Assembly: GCA_036270875.1 (NCBI GenBank)
Contig: DATBBR010000024.1
Span: 1 to 64,000, forward strand
Source: Acidimicrobiales bacterium
GTDB taxonomy: Bacteria; Actinomycetota; Acidimicrobiia; Acidimicrobiales; AC-9
Length of the DNA stretch: 64,000 nucleotides
Reading direction: 5' to 3'
The notes beneath the pieces were generated by a model that was not told the origin of the DNA, ran no database searches, and worked only from the letters and a program-made list of their open reading frames with translations. The position numbers were made by a program, and so were the translations under genes. Positions within the stretch are counted from its first letter, which is position 1. Every line of letters starts with the position of its first letter. Of the stretch, positions 25,126-34,200 are shown one piece after another.

Positions 25126-26378
25126 CCACCCGCACGGGATTGGCACGGCGGGGAGCCCTGGTGGCAAAGACGGTCGAGCTTGGCACCGACGTGGACCTGG
25201 CTCGCGTTGCCGGACAACACGGCGTCCTGTGGCAGAAGACGGGGACGGGCTTTGCCGGCAGGGGAGTTGCGGCGAGGGTGAGGGTCGCGCCTGGACGGAT
25301 GGGCTCGGCGGCGGCACACGTTCACGAGCTGCTGGCCGCGATCGACGTGGACGGTCCGCATCCGCCGGTGGCTGTCGGGGCCCTGCCCTTCTCGGCGTCG
25401 ATCGAGGGTGAACTGATCGTCCCCGAGCTTCTGGTGCGGCGCGAGAGCGATGGCACGACGTCGCTTACCATCACCGGTTCGGATCCCCGCGCCGACGTTG
25501 TCGCCGGCGCGGCCAGGTGGCGCGGCGAGCAGTCACGCGTGCGCGACGACGTTCGGCCGGTCGAGTACACGGTGCGGTCTGTGACCGACGTGCGCCGCTG
25601 GAGTGAACAGGTCGCCGATGCGGCTCGGTCGGTGGCTGCCGGCCGCCTGGGGAAGGTCGTGCTCGCTCGCGAGGTAGCGGTGGCGGCGAGTCGCACGATC
25701 CCTGTTGCCGAGGTGCTCCGACGGCTCGGGACCGCCTACCCGTCCTGCATGGTCTTCGCGGCAAATGGGTTCGTGGGCGCCAGTCCGGAGCTGCTCGTCG
25801 CGCGTGATGGTGAGCGGGTACGGTCCCAGCCCCTCGCTGGCACCGCCCCGCGGGACGGCGCGGCGGGCTCCCACCTCGCGGCCGAGTCCTCGCTGATGAC
25901 ATCGGCCAAGGAACGTCACGAGCACCGCCTCGTGGTCGATGCAGTGGGTAGCACGCTCGCTCGCTTGTGTCGCGATCTCGAGGTCCCGGAAGTCCCGTCA
26001 CTCGTTCCCGTCGGGATCGTCGCCCATCTCGGCACTGCCATCGAAGGCCGGCTCGCCCACCCTCTCCCGTCGGCGTTGGAGGTGGCGCTGGCGCTCCACC
26101 CCACGCCGGCCGTGGCGGGGACCCCGACCGAGTTGGCCTTGGCCCACATCGCCGCCGTGGAGGGTGTCGACCGCGGGCGGTATGCGGGGCCCGTCGGATG
26201 GGTGGACGCCGCTGGCGACGGTGAGTGGGCGGTCGGCATACGCTCGGCGCAGCTCGCGGGCGGGAACGCCCGGCTGCTGGCCGGCGCGGGCATCGTCGCC
26301 GAATCCGTCGCCGAGGCGGAGCTGGTCGAGACCGAGCTCAAGCTCCAGGCCATGCTCAACGCAATCGTGCGGCCCTGA
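25122..26378 (+). CDS. menF: Isochorismate synthase
   Basis: The 418-residue protein starts at ATG 25122, overlapping menG by ATGA. The chorismate-binding domain occupies the C-terminal 260 residues: LGKVVLAREVAV, CMVFAANGFVGASPELLV, QPLAGTAPRDGA, SAKERHEHRLVVDAV, HPTPAVAGTPTELALAHI, GRYAGPVGWVDAAGDGEWAVGIRSA and AGAGIVAESVAEAELVETELKL. The Lys in LGKVVLAREV and the Glu near the C terminus match the general base and the Mg ligand. It converts chorismate to isochorismate, the committed step. An entC-type siderophore role is unlikely given the neighbours. Confidence 0.93.
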   Translation: MTTRTGLARRGALVAKTVELGTDVDLARVAGQHGVLWQKTGTGFAGRGVAARVRVAPGRMGSAAAHVHELLAAIDVDGPHPPVAVGALPFSASIEGELIVPELLVRRESDGTTSLTITGSDPRADVVAGAARWRGEQSRVRDDVRPVEYTVRSVTDVRRWSEQVADAARSVAAGRLGKVVLAREVAVAASRTIPVAEVLRRLGTAYPSCMVFAANGFVGASPELLVARDGERVRSQPLAGTAPRDGAAGSHLAAESSLMTSAKERHEHRLVVDAVGSTLARLCRDLEVPEVPSLVPVGIVAHLGTAIEGRLAHPLPSALEVALALHPTPAVAGTPTELALAHIAAVEGVDRGRYAGPVGWVDAAGDGEWAVGIRSAQLAGGNARLLAGAGIVAESVAEAELVETELKLQAMLNAIVRP

Positions 26379-26414
26379 GGCGGAGCGTCAGAAGACAGTC
26401 AGACTCAGGATGCG

Positions 26415-28139
26415 TCAGCCAGCTCGGCGATCGAGCTCGTCGAGGGAAGCAGCGACGGCATCGTGGAGCTCGTCGTGCACGCGCACGTTCGCCCGCTGCT
26501 CGGTGCGAACCACGATCATCGTCGTCGCTCCCGCCTTGAACCCCGCCCCCACGGCCGGGGCAAGCTCGTCCAGCCGTTCGACCTCACACGTGGCGATGCC
26601 GTGAAGTCTGGCCAGGGCGGCCAGGTCGAGACCATGGGGTGTGGCGAAGAGGCGCTCGAACTCATCGTCGGGTAGCGCCGACGCCTGGGGGAGGAACGAG
26701 AAGATGCCGCCGCCGTCGTTGTCAACGACGACCATGACGCAGTTGAGCTCGCGGAGCGCGGCGCCGAGAAGCGCTCCCGCGTCGTGCAGCAGCGCGAGAT
26801 CGCCGAGGAGCCCTGCCGTCGGGTACCCGGGTCGGCTGGCGGCAGCGCCAAGCACTGTCGAGACGACCCCATCGATGCCGTTGGCCCCCCGATTGGCGAC
26901 CACGCGCACGTCCTGACGCGGCCTGGCGAACCACTCGACGTCGCGGACCGGCATCGAGGACGAGACGACGAGCGTTGTCTGAGTCGGTAGACAGTCGACC
27001 AGAGCCCGGGCGATCCCCGGCTCGGTCGGCGCCCGGTGGCGGGCCAACACACGGTCGAGGGCCTCTTGTGCGGTGGACTCGGCGACGGCCCAGGTCTCCA
27101 GCCAGCCGGGGGCGCAGGGCGCAGGCCCGCTGCGGGCCATGGCCCGAAACGCCGCACCAGGATCGGCCGCGACCACCACCCGGGCCGTTCGCTGTGGGTC
27201 CAGCCACGAGCCATGGGTCTCTACGGCCGCCTGGTCGGCGCGGGACGCCGCCAGCCACCCGGCCAGGACCTTGGACGCCGGCGGTGCCCCTGCCCTCAGC
27301 ACGACCTCAGGGGTCAGCTCAGCGGCCAGAGGGCCGTGCCGGAGCAGGGCGTCGAAGGCAGCAACCGTGGTGTGCCCCGGGCGGCGGCAGCCGGAGCGGG
27401 GGTCGGCCAGTACTGGCCAGCCGAGGATGCCCGCCAGCTCGTGCACACCGTCGGGATCGCCCGAGCCAGCACCGGCGACGATGATCCCCCGGCGGCCCGA
27501 TGCCAGCTCGGACAGCTCGACGATGGTGGATGGGGAGGGCGCCCCGGACGCCAGGGCGCGGTGCCAAGGCGCCCCGGCGGGCCGACCGGCCGGGAGCGAC
27601 CCGCGTTCGCCGACCAAAGGCTCACGGAAGGCGAGGTTGAGATGAACGGGACCCGGCCGCCCGCTCGCCCCGAGCGCCTCGCAGACGGCTCGCGCTGCGA
27701 GGGAGCGCCAGGTGCTCGCCGTGGAAGCGTCGGGCACGCCCGGGTCCGTGCGCCAGCGCAGGGCCGCGTCGTACAAGCGAGACTGGTCGATCGTCTGGGG
27801 AGAACCGATCCCATGGGCCTCCGGAGGACGGTCGGCGGTGCAAGCGATGAGCGGCACTCCAGCGTGGTGGGCCTCGGTCAGCGCCGGAAGCAGCTCGGCC
27901 GCTGCCGTACCGCTGGTCGTCGCCACGACCGCCGGCCGGCCGCTCGCCAGCCCGATACCGAGTGCGAAGAACGCGGCCGAGCGTTCGTCGAGGAAGACGT
28001 GCAAGCGAATCCGCTCCTCGGCGCCCAATGCCAACAGCAACGGTGTCGATCGCGAGCCCGGCGTCACCACCGCGTTGGTCACCCCGGCGCGGCGCCACTC
28101 GTCGACCAGCGTGGCGCAGAACGTTGCGGCTACGTCCAT
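26415..28139 (-). CDS. menD: SEPHCHC synthase (menaquinone step 2)
   Basis: The 574-residue ThDP enzyme has the MenD N terminus (VVTPGSRSTPLLLAL, HVFLDERSAAFFALG, VATTSGTAAAELLPALTEAH, LIACTADRPPEAHGIGSPQTIDQ). The C-terminal ThDP motif is GDLALLHDAGALLGA through VVVDNDGGGIFSFLPQA. It joins isochorismate to 2-oxoglutarate with loss of CO2. It converges on menF with a 36-bp gap and is divergent from menH with 77 bp between starts. No copy of the GAGT/ACTC element is seen there. Confidence 0.95.
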   Translation of the reverse strand: MDVAATFCATLVDEWRRAGVTNAVVTPGSRSTPLLLALGAEERIRLHVFLDERSAAFFALGIGLASGRPAVVATTSGTAAAELLPALTEAHHAGVPLIACTADRPPEAHGIGSPQTIDQSRLYDAALRWRTDPGVPDASTASTWRSLAARAVCEALGASGRPGPVHLNLAFREPLVGERGSLPAGRPAGAPWHRALASGAPSPSTIVELSELASGRRGIIVAGAGSGDPDGVHELAGILGWPVLADPRSGCRRPGHTTVAAFDALLRHGPLAAELTPEVVLRAGAPPASKVLAGWLAASRADQAAVETHGSWLDPQRTARVVVAADPGAAFRAMARSGPAPCAPGWLETWAVAESTAQEALDRVLARHRAPTEPGIARALVDCLPTQTTLVVSSSMPVRDVEWFARPRQDVRVVANRGANGIDGVVSTVLGAAASRPGYPTAGLLGDLALLHDAGALLGAALRELNCVMVVVDNDGGGIFSFLPQASALPDDEFERLFATPHGLDLAALARLHGIATCEVERLDELAPAVGAGFKAGATTMIVVRTEQRANVRVHDELHDAVAASLDELDRRAG

Positions 28140-28216
28140 TGCGCTGTGGGCGTCGCCGGCGCTGCCGATCTTGCCGGCGCTTCCGCCTGGGCTGCCGGTG
28201 ATGCAACGATGGCTCG

Positions 28217-28984
28217 GTGCTGCATGCCGAGGTCGAGGGGTCCGGTCCGCGAACGGTCCTGGTCCATGGATTCACCCAGACGCGCCGGTCGTGGGGCCGA
28301 GTCAGCCGCGCCCTGGCCCGTCGTTTCGAGGTGGTCCGGGTCGATGCGCCCGGCCACGGGGGCTCGTCGCAAGTCGCCACCGACGTGGCTGGGGGCGCAA
28401 GGCTGCTCGGCACCGTCGGTGGGCGGGCGAGCTACCTCGGCTACTCGATGGGAGCCCGTCTGTGCCTGCAGCTCGCCCTGGATGCGTCCTCCCTGGTCCG
28501 ATCCCTGGTCCTGGTGAGCGGCACGGCTGGCATCGTGGATGGCGAAAGCCGACGGCGGCGACGATCGGCCGACGATCGGCTGGCAGGTGAGCTCGAGCAG
28601 ATCGGGCTCGAAGCGTTCCTCCACCAGTGGTTGGCGGGCCCGCTCTTTGCCTCGCTCGGGCCAGCAGAGGCCCATCTCGACGCCCGGCGGGAGAACACCG
28701 TAGCGGGCCTGGCGACAAGTCTGCGCCTCGCCGGGACAGGCGCCCAGGAGCCCCTGTGGCCGCGGCTCCACGCCCTGGGCATGCCGGTGCTCGCGGTCGC
28801 CGGCGCCAAGGACGCGGTGTTCTGCGACCGGGCGGAGGCCATGGTGAGCGCCATCGGCTCGAACGCCGAGCTGGCGCTTGTCCCCGACGCCGGCCACGCC
28901 GTGCACCTCGAACGTCCAGAAGCGTTCCTGGCCGTGGTCGAGCCATTCCTCAGCCGATCGAATACGGCTGCGTCGGGCCAGTAG
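28217..28984 (+). CDS. menH: SHCHC synthase-like alpha/beta-hydrolase
   Basis: The 255-residue protein starts at GTG 28217. It has the alpha/beta-hydrolase core: LVHGFTQTRRSWGRV, VRVDAPGHGGSS, the nucleophile elbow GYSMGARLCL near residue 80, the acid in VAGAKDAVF, and the catalytic His in VPDAGHAVHLERPEAF. The MenH family eliminates pyruvate from SEPHCHC to give SHCHC. The context, divergent from menD and inside the men cluster, supports MenH over other hydrolases. Confidence 0.85.
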   Translation: MLHAEVEGSGPRTVLVHGFTQTRRSWGRVSRALARRFEVVRVDAPGHGGSSQVATDVAGGARLLGTVGGRASYLGYSMGARLCLQLALDASSLVRSLVLVSGTAGIVDGESRRRRRSADDRLAGELEQIGLEAFLHQWLAGPLFASLGPAEAHLDARRENTVAGLATSLRLAGTGAQEPLWPRLHALGMPVLAVAGAKDAVFCDRAEAMVSAIGSNAELALVPDAGHAVHLERPEAFLAVVEPFLSRSNTAASGQ

Positions 28985-28992
28985 GTCGTCGT

Positions 28993-29865
28993 TCACCGTG
29001 GCCAAACGCCGACGGCGAGCGTGGCCGCGAACAAGAGCTGCAGACGGGCGGTCTCGCTGAGGGCCGCCACCAGAGCGAAGCCCGTTGTGCCGGAGAGCAC
29101 CCGTCGCATCGGGCGGACAGCCAGCGGGGCGACAACCAGGGCAACCAGCGCTCGCGGGCGGGCAATGGCGATGAAGAACGGACTGATGAGGGCCGCGGTC
29201 ACCAAGGCGGCATAGAAGCGCCGGGCTCCCCGGTCTCCAAAGCGCACGGCGAGCGTGTGCTTGCCGGCCAGCGCGTCCTGGGGACGATCCCGGAGGTTGT
29301 TCACCGCAAGGAGCGCAGCAGCCAGCAGGCCGAGTGGCACCGATGCGGCCAGCGCCAGCCCCGACAGTCGGCCGTGCTGGACGAATGCTGAGCCGGTCGT
29401 GGCCACCAGCCCGAAGAACACGAACACGAAGAGCTCGCCCCAGCCGCGGTACCCATAGGGCCGAGGGCCGCCGGTGTAGGCCCACGCGGCGCCGATGCTG
29501 GCGGCGCCGACGAGGAGCAGCCAGGGTTGCACGGCGATCGCCAGGGCCGCTCCAGCGGCGCCGGCGACGGCGAACGACAGCAGGGCGGCGGCGCGGACCT
29601 GGGCTGGTGCGGCCAGTCCGGAGGCCACCAGGCGGGTTGGGCCTACGCGTTCACGATCCGTACCCCGGGTCCCGTCCTGGTAGTCGTTGGCGTAGTTGAC
29701 GCCGACTTGCAGAGCGAGCGCTACCAACAGCGCCGCCGCCGCCCTCCACGCCCGTACCGGTCCCTCGCTGGCCGCGACCGCAGTGCCAACCAGGACCGGT
29801 GCGACGGCAGCGGGAAGCGTCCTCGGCCTCGCCCCCAGCACCCAACGGTTCTTCCCGGGTCGCAT
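28993..29865 (-). CDS. menA: 1,4-dihydroxy-2-naphthoate polyprenyltransferase
   Basis: The 290-residue UbiA-family enzyme is predicted to have about eight or nine membrane spans. The prenyl-diphosphate motif is NYANDYQDGTRGTDRERVGPTR near residue 55 onward (Asp-x-x-x-Asp type), and the second conserved region is AVNNLRDRPQDALAGKHTLAVRFG near 190. It attaches the isoprenoid tail to DHNA. ATG 29865 is preferred; it lies 7 bp after the menB stop, so menB and menA form one operon. Confidence 0.92.
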   Translation of the reverse strand: MRPGKNRWVLGARPRTLPAAVAPVLVGTAVAASEGPVRAWRAAAALLVALALQVGVNYANDYQDGTRGTDRERVGPTRLVASGLAAPAQVRAAALLSFAVAGAAGAALAIAVQPWLLLVGAASIGAAWAYTGGPRPYGYRGWGELFVFVFFGLVATTGSAFVQHGRLSGLALAASVPLGLLAAALLAVNNLRDRPQDALAGKHTLAVRFGDRGARRFYAALVTAALISPFFIAIARPRALVALVVAPLAVRPMRRVLSGTTGFALVAALSETARLQLLFAATLAVGVWPR

Positions 29866-29872
29866 GAGATGC

Positions 29873-30736
29873 TCACGGACGCCGGGGAAAGCGAGCAAAG
29901 TCGGGAGAGCGTTTGTCGAGATAGGCGTCGCGACCTTCCTGCGCCTCGGCGGACGAGTAGTAGAGCAGGGTCGCGTCTCCGGCCAGCTGTTGGATGCCCG
30001 CCATCCCGTCGTCGACGGCGTTGCAGGAGGCCTTGATCATCCGGAGGGCGAGCGGGGAATGCTGGAGCATTCGCCGACACCAGGCCACGGTCTCGTCTTC
30101 CAACTGCTCGAGAGGGACAACGGCGTTCACCAGGCCCATGGCGAGCGCTTCCTCGGCGTCGTACTGGCGACAGAGGAACCAGATCTCCCTTGCCTTCTTC
30201 TGCCCGACGATGCGCGCCAGCAGCCCGGAACCGTAGCCCCCGTCGAAGGACCCCACTCGAGGGCCGGTCTGGCCGAAGCAGGCATTGTCGGCAGCGATGG
30301 TCAGGTCGCACACGACGTGCAACACGTGGCCGCCGCCGATGGCGTAACCAGCGACCATGGCCACCACCGGCTTCGGGGTACGGCGGATCTGGATCTGGAG
30401 ATCGAGCACGTTGAGCCGACCGACGCCGGCCTCGTCGCGGTATCCATCGTCACCCCTGACCCGCTGGTCCCCACCCGAGCAGAAGGCCCGGTCACCCTGT
30501 CCGGTCAGGATGATCACGCCGACCGTCGGATCGTCACGGGCGGCGGTGAAGGCGTGGCTCAGCTCGAACAGAGTGCGCGGCCGGAAGGCGTTGCGGACTT
30601 CGGGCCGGCAGATGGTGATCTTGGCGATCCCCTCGGCGGTCTCGTAATCGATGTCCCCGTAGTCGCCCGAGCGGACCCAGACAGGCGCGGCGGTCGTTGG
30701 CATGAGACCGGCTCCTCCGAAGCGCATAGTCGCCAA
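29873..30736 (-). CDS. menB: 1,4-dihydroxy-2-naphthoyl-CoA synthase
   Basis: The 287-residue crotonase-fold enzyme has [33 protein letters not shown] (about residues 90-104), [45 protein letters not shown] and [24 protein letters not shown]. The Asp in VGSFDGGYG matches the catalytic Asp of MenB. TTG 30736 is chosen as the start because AGGAG lies 7 nt upstream and because the upstream element then sits 25 nt away, exactly as at merR; ATG 30727 is the alternative. It is divergent from menE. Confidence 0.94.
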   Translation of the reverse strand: MATMRFGGAGLMPTTAAPVWVRSGDYGDIDYETAEGIAKITICRPEVRNAFRPRTLFELSHAFTAARDDPTVGVIILTGQGDRAFCSGGDQRVRGDDGYRDEAGVGRLNVLDLQIQIRRTPKPVVAMVAGYAIGGGHVLHVVCDLTIAADNACFGQTGPRVGSFDGGYGSGLLARIVGQKKAREIWFLCRQYDAEEALAMGLVNAVVPLEQLEDETVAWCRRMLQHSPLALRMIKASCNAVDDGMAGIQQLAGDATLLYYSSAEAQEGRDAYLDKRSPDFARFPRRP

Positions 30737-30768
30737 GCGTCTACTCCTAGAGTAGTTACTCGTACAAT
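30737..30768. promoter_or_regulatory. MerR-locus element, copy 2, in the menB/menE divergent region
   Basis: Reading toward menB, half-sites GAGT (30761-30758), ACTC (30753-30750) and GAGT (30746-30743) have the same 8- and 7-bp spacing as copy 1. The element begins 25 nt before the menB TTG, as copy 1 does before the merR GTG. Over these 25 nt, 17 match copy 1. On the menE side, TACAAT (30763-30768) is a strong -10 box abutting the element. Confidence 0.7.
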
Positions 30769-30786
30769 GGGCTACCGTAGTCGCCC

Positions 30787-31902
30787 GTGCCCTCCCTTGT
30801 CGCCTTGGCCGTGCCCGGCGGTCCGTCCTTCGTGACCGAGCTGCGCAGAGCTTGGGACGCCGGGGACGCCGTGGTCCCGGTCGACACCCGGCTGCCGCCG
30901 CGGGCTGCCGATCGGCTGCTGGACACTCTCCGGCCAGCGGTGGTGGTAGACGGCGACGGTGAGCGATGGAACCGCCCCGGCGGGATGCCGGTCGAGGCCG
31001 GCGACGGCCTTGTCGTCGCCACGAGCGGCACGACGGGCGAGCCGAAGGGGGTGGTGCTCACCCATGACGCCGTGGCCAGTTCGGCCACGGCCACCAGCAC
31101 CCGTCTCGGCGTCGATGTCCGGTCCGACCGGTGGCTGGCGTGCCTCCCCGTGGCGCACATCGGCGGGCTGGCGGTAATCACCCGGGCGCTCCTCACCGGC
31201 ACCAGGTTGACCGCGCTCCCTCGCTTCGACGCCGCCGAGGTGATAAGGGCCGCTCGGGTTGATGGCGCGACGCTCGTCTCACTGGTGGCTACCGCCTTCG
31301 CCCGGGTCGAGGCGGGGCTGTTCCGCGCGGTGTTGCTCGGTGGGAGCACGCCGCCCCCGAGGCTTCCGAAGAACGTGATCGCCACCTACGGCATGACCGA
31401 GACGGGCAGCGGGGTCGTGTACGACGGGCGGACCCTCGACGCTGTCGAGGCGCGCGTCGTCGGGGGAGAGATCATGCTCCGTGGACCGATGCTCCTGCGC
31501 TGCTATCGGGACGGCCACGACCCGAAGACCTCCGACGGGTGGCTTTCCACTGGCGACGCGGGAGCGATCCAACCGGACGGGCGGATCACTGTCTTGGGTC
31601 GAATGTCGGACCTAGTGATCACCGGCGGTGAGAACGTGTGGCCCCCTGCCGTCGAGGCCGCGATCGCAGGTCACCCCTTGGTCAGCGAGGTGGCAGTGGC
31701 TGGCCGCCCCGACCCGGAGTGGGGTGACCGCGTGGTCGCCTGGGTCGTCCCCCGCGACCTCGCAAAGCCGCCTGACCTGGCTTCGTTGCGCACGTTTGTC
31801 ACCGATCAGCTCCCTGCCTACGCCGCGCCGCGGGAGTTGGTCCTTGTCGGCCGACTGCCCCGCTCCGCTGTCGGCAAAGTGGCCCGCCACGAGCTCAGGT
31901 GA
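30787..31902 (+). CDS. menE: o-succinylbenzoate-CoA ligase
   Basis: The 371-residue ANL-family enzyme starts at GTG 30787. It has the P-loop [20 protein letters not shown] near residue 80, [16 protein letters not shown], the hinge [33 protein letters not shown], and the C-terminal catalytic Lys in [12 protein letters not shown]. At 371 residues it is short for the superfamily, as actinobacterial MenE proteins commonly are. It activates OSB for MenB. It converges on menC with a 33-bp gap. Confidence 0.9.
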   Translation: MPSLVALAVPGGPSFVTELRRAWDAGDAVVPVDTRLPPRAADRLLDTLRPAVVVDGDGERWNRPGGMPVEAGDGLVVATSGTTGEPKGVVLTHDAVASSATATSTRLGVDVRSDRWLACLPVAHIGGLAVITRALLTGTRLTALPRFDAAEVIRAARVDGATLVSLVATAFARVEAGLFRAVLLGGSTPPPRLPKNVIATYGMTETGSGVVYDGRTLDAVEARVVGGEIMLRGPMLLRCYRDGHDPKTSDGWLSTGDAGAIQPDGRITVLGRMSDLVITGGENVWPPAVEAAIAGHPLVSEVAVAGRPDPEWGDRVVAWVVPRDLAKPPDLASLRTFVTDQLPAYAAPRELVLVGRLPRSAVGKVARHELR

Positions 31903-31935
31903 GCCGTGGTCTCTGGTGGCCGCTCGGCTATAGCA

Positions 31936-32856
31936 CTAGTCGGGCACCGACAAGCGGTCGAGGCGCGCCGGGTTGGCAGCCACCGGCCTGAGCTCGATGA
32001 TGCCGCCGCGGGGCAGCAGCGGATCGTCGGCGACGTCGGCGGCCAGGAGCGAGCCCGTGGCGAGTCCGCAGGGGTAGGGCAGATCGGGGAGGCAGGCTGC
32101 CAGCGCTGCGCCAGCGGCCAGCCCGACGGAGGTCTCCAGCATCGAGGACACGATCGCCGGAACGCCGGCCTCGTCGACCACCGACAGCGCCTTCCGAACC
32201 CCACCAAGGGGCTGTACCTTCACCACGATCGCGTCCGCGGCGGCCAGCCTCTTGAGGTGCCGGGCGTCGTTCACGTCCCTCACAGCCTCGTCAGCGGCCA
32301 GGGGCACCTTCACGAGACGTCGTAGCCGGGCCAGGTCGTCCAACCCTGCGACGGGCTGCTCCGCAAGTTCGAGGTCGAAGCGTGCCAACGCCCCAAGCCG
32401 AGCCCGCGCTGTGTCCAGGTCCCATGCCCCGTTGGCATCGACTCGAAGTGTGGCGGCGGCGCCCACCGCGTCCCTGACGGCCGAGACACGACCCACGTCG
32501 TCGCCTGCTCCGACCTTGACCTTGAAGCACGTGACGCCCATGGCCGCGTCGTCGCCTGCGACGCGGGCCGCTTCGGTCGGTCCAAGCGCCGGTATGGTCG
32601 AGTTGACGGAGATCGAGTGACGTCGGGGTGCCGGCCACCCGCGCTCGGCAGCCTCGATGGCAGAACGCGCGGCCATCTTCGGGTCGCATGGGAAGCCTCG
32701 CATCGGTGACGCCTCTCCCCATCCTGCCGGTCCGTGGACGATGAGAACCTCACGCTCGGTGGCACCTTGCCAGGACAGCCGCAGAGGAATTCGCAGACGC
32801 CACCACCGAAGTCCTGTCCCACCGGGTGGCGGAGACCATCGCACGGGTGCCCGCAC
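31936..32856 (-). CDS. menC: o-succinylbenzoate synthase
   Basis: The 306-residue enolase-superfamily enzyme has the catalytic FKVKVG Lys around residue 125, the metal ligands Asp in RVDANGAWD, Glu in AEQPVAG and Asp/Glu in AADEAVRD, and the second Lys in IVVKVQPLGG near 212. It dehydrates SHCHC to OSB. It is the last gene of the locus and lies 3 bp after the RsbW-like ORF on the same strand, so the two may share a transcript. Starts inside the first 40 residues are possible. Confidence 0.9.
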   Translation of the reverse strand: MRAPVRWSPPPGGTGLRWWRLRIPLRLSWQGATEREVLIVHGPAGWGEASPMRGFPCDPKMAARSAIEAAERGWPAPRRHSISVNSTIPALGPTEAARVAGDDAAMGVTCFKVKVGAGDDVGRVSAVRDAVGAAATLRVDANGAWDLDTARARLGALARFDLELAEQPVAGLDDLARLRRLVKVPLAADEAVRDVNDARHLKRLAAADAIVVKVQPLGGVRKALSVVDEAGVPAIVSSMLETSVGLAAGAALAACLPDLPYPCGLATGSLLAADVADDPLLPRGGIIELRPVAANPARLDRLSVPD

Positions 32857-32859
32857 GCG

Positions 32860-33258
32860 TCAGCTGCCGGCCGTCGGAGCCGCCTCGGCGCGGACCTCCG
32901 CCAACTCGAACCAGACGGCCTTGCCGTCCGGTCGCCAATCGACGCCCCAGGATGCAGACAGCGCGTGCACCAGGTGCAGCCCCCGTCCGTGCTCTTCGGC
33001 GTCTTGGATCGGGACGAGCCGCGGTGGGTCATGGCTCAGATCGCACACCTCAACCCGCAGACGGTTCTCGTGGGTGACAACCCTGAGGGCGAAGTCCGTT
33101 CGGGCGTGAACGATGGCATTCGTCACCAGCTCGGTAGTGAGCAGGGTGGCCACCTCGGTGGCGTCGTCATCACCCCATCGCTGCAACGCGGCTTCGATGA
33201 GCTGCCTGGCCGCAAGCGCACTTATGGGATCGGGTACCAGCTGAGTCTCGACGTGCAC
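32860..33258 (-). CDS. RsbW-like anti-sigma/ATP-binding protein
   Basis: The 132-residue protein starts at GTG 33258, which has GGGAGG just upstream; a longer reading to 33393 adds an Arg-rich tail that looks non-coding. The GHKL ATPase fold is visible: SALAARQLIEAALQRW, LLTTELVTNAIVHAR (N box), VEVCDLSHDPPRL (the DxSxxxP variant of the G1 box), and GRGLHLVHALSASWGVDW. Proteins of this type are serine kinases that bind alternative sigma factors or phosphorylate antagonists. No partner gene is adjacent. A sigma-B-like promoter lies at 36927-36952. Confidence 0.85.
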   Translation of the reverse strand: MHVETQLVPDPISALAARQLIEAALQRWGDDDATEVATLLTTELVTNAIVHARTDFALRVVTHENRLRVEVCDLSHDPPRLVPIQDAEEHGRGLHLVHALSASWGVDWRPDGKAVWFELAEVRAEAAPTAGS

Positions 33259-33402
33259 CGTGCCTCCCGGGACACCGACCGACAACGTAGCCGCCGAGGC
33301 AGGTCCCCGGCCCTTCGAGGCTCCCCGAAGGCGGGCAGGACGGGCTCCTCTGCGCCAACGTCGCGACAAGACCTCTCGGTGTGGGCTACGCACTGATGCT
33401 GT

Positions 33403-33510
33403 TCATGCCTGCGAGGACGTCCGCCAGCCCGGCCGGGGGGATTCGTCCACTTCGATGTCCCACGGCTCACCCCACCGGACAAGGTCGATCAGCAAACTGA
33501 GTGCTTTCAC
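33403..33510 (-). CDS. 35-residue small ORF with a perfect ribosome-binding site
   Basis: The frame from GTG 33510 reads VKALSLLIDLVRWGEPWDIEVDE followed by 12 residues ending in SSQA. AAGGAGGTGA lies 5 nt upstream of the start, one of the best Shine-Dalgarno sequences in the window. The peptide has a hydrophobic start, three Trp and an acidic middle. I do not recognise it. It could be a small protein or a peptide precursor; no modifying enzyme is adjacent. Confidence 0.5.
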   Translation of the reverse strand: MKALSLLIDLVRWGEPWDIEVDESPRPGWRTSSQA

Positions 33511-33974
33511 GTTCGTCACCTCCTTGGGAGGCGATAGCAACTCTGCCGCTCGTGCAGTTCTCGATTTCTCAAGCCAACCATCGCCCTGATGCCCGATATT
33601 CCAAGTGCGCAGCGCTCGCCCCGCGACGACGTCCCGCAGGTGGACGTTGCGAGAACGGGCGCCGCTGAGTGCGGTGACGGACCGCCGCGGCACGGTTTGT
33701 TCGCTCCCGGGATCGGATTGTCTCGGTAGGTGGCCCGAGCGGCGCGTGGCAAGGGCCCCCGGAAGTGTGTCGGCCCGCAGGAGGGGTGATGCCCTGATCG
33801 CTCGGGCTAGGGCTGCCCGAAACCCCTCCAACAGGCCGGACGAGATGTCTCTACCCCCATACCGAAATGCGACAAACGGGGATCTTCTGCCCCGCTCGAG
33901 GTACTCGTCCGCCCACACCGAGTCGAAGCCGGCCTCTTCCGTCCGAGATGCGTTGTGCCGTCCGGGGATGCGAG

Positions 33975-34006
33975 GAAGAGGGGCACTCCGCCGTGTGCCC
34001 CTCTTC
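33975..34006. terminator. 12-bp perfect hairpin in non-coding DNA
   Basis: GAAGAGGGGCAC (33975-33986) and GTGCCCCTCTTC (33995-34006) pair perfectly around an 8-nt loop. It is in the 690-bp stretch 33511-34200, which has no convincing gene on either strand. It looks like a strong transcript end without a T run, yet no gene leads into it. Confidence 0.45.
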
Positions 34007-34200
34007 TCGCTCCCTCCGCCCCGGCGCCGGCGCTCCCCCGCCAATTTCTCATCTACCCCGTTCCAATCCCCCCCAAACAGGGCAATGAGGTAGCACGTCT
34101 GGGGGAACTGAGCGACCGGGCGAGGGCAGGCTCCCTGGACTGCGCCGGCGTCGCTGGCCGGAATGGATGGCCATAGGGTGGGCGGCGAGGAGGTGTTGGC

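Noticed and set aside
26415..28139. Possibility that the ThDP enzyme is an acetolactate synthase and not MenD
   Set aside because: The GSRSTPL and ADRPPE motifs and the surrounding menaquinone genes fit MenD.
33860..33943. EEAGFDSVWADEY-like phrase on the minus strand, resembling a luciferase-family oxidoreductase
   Set aside because: The similarity is limited to a dozen residues and the flanking sequence does not continue the fold.
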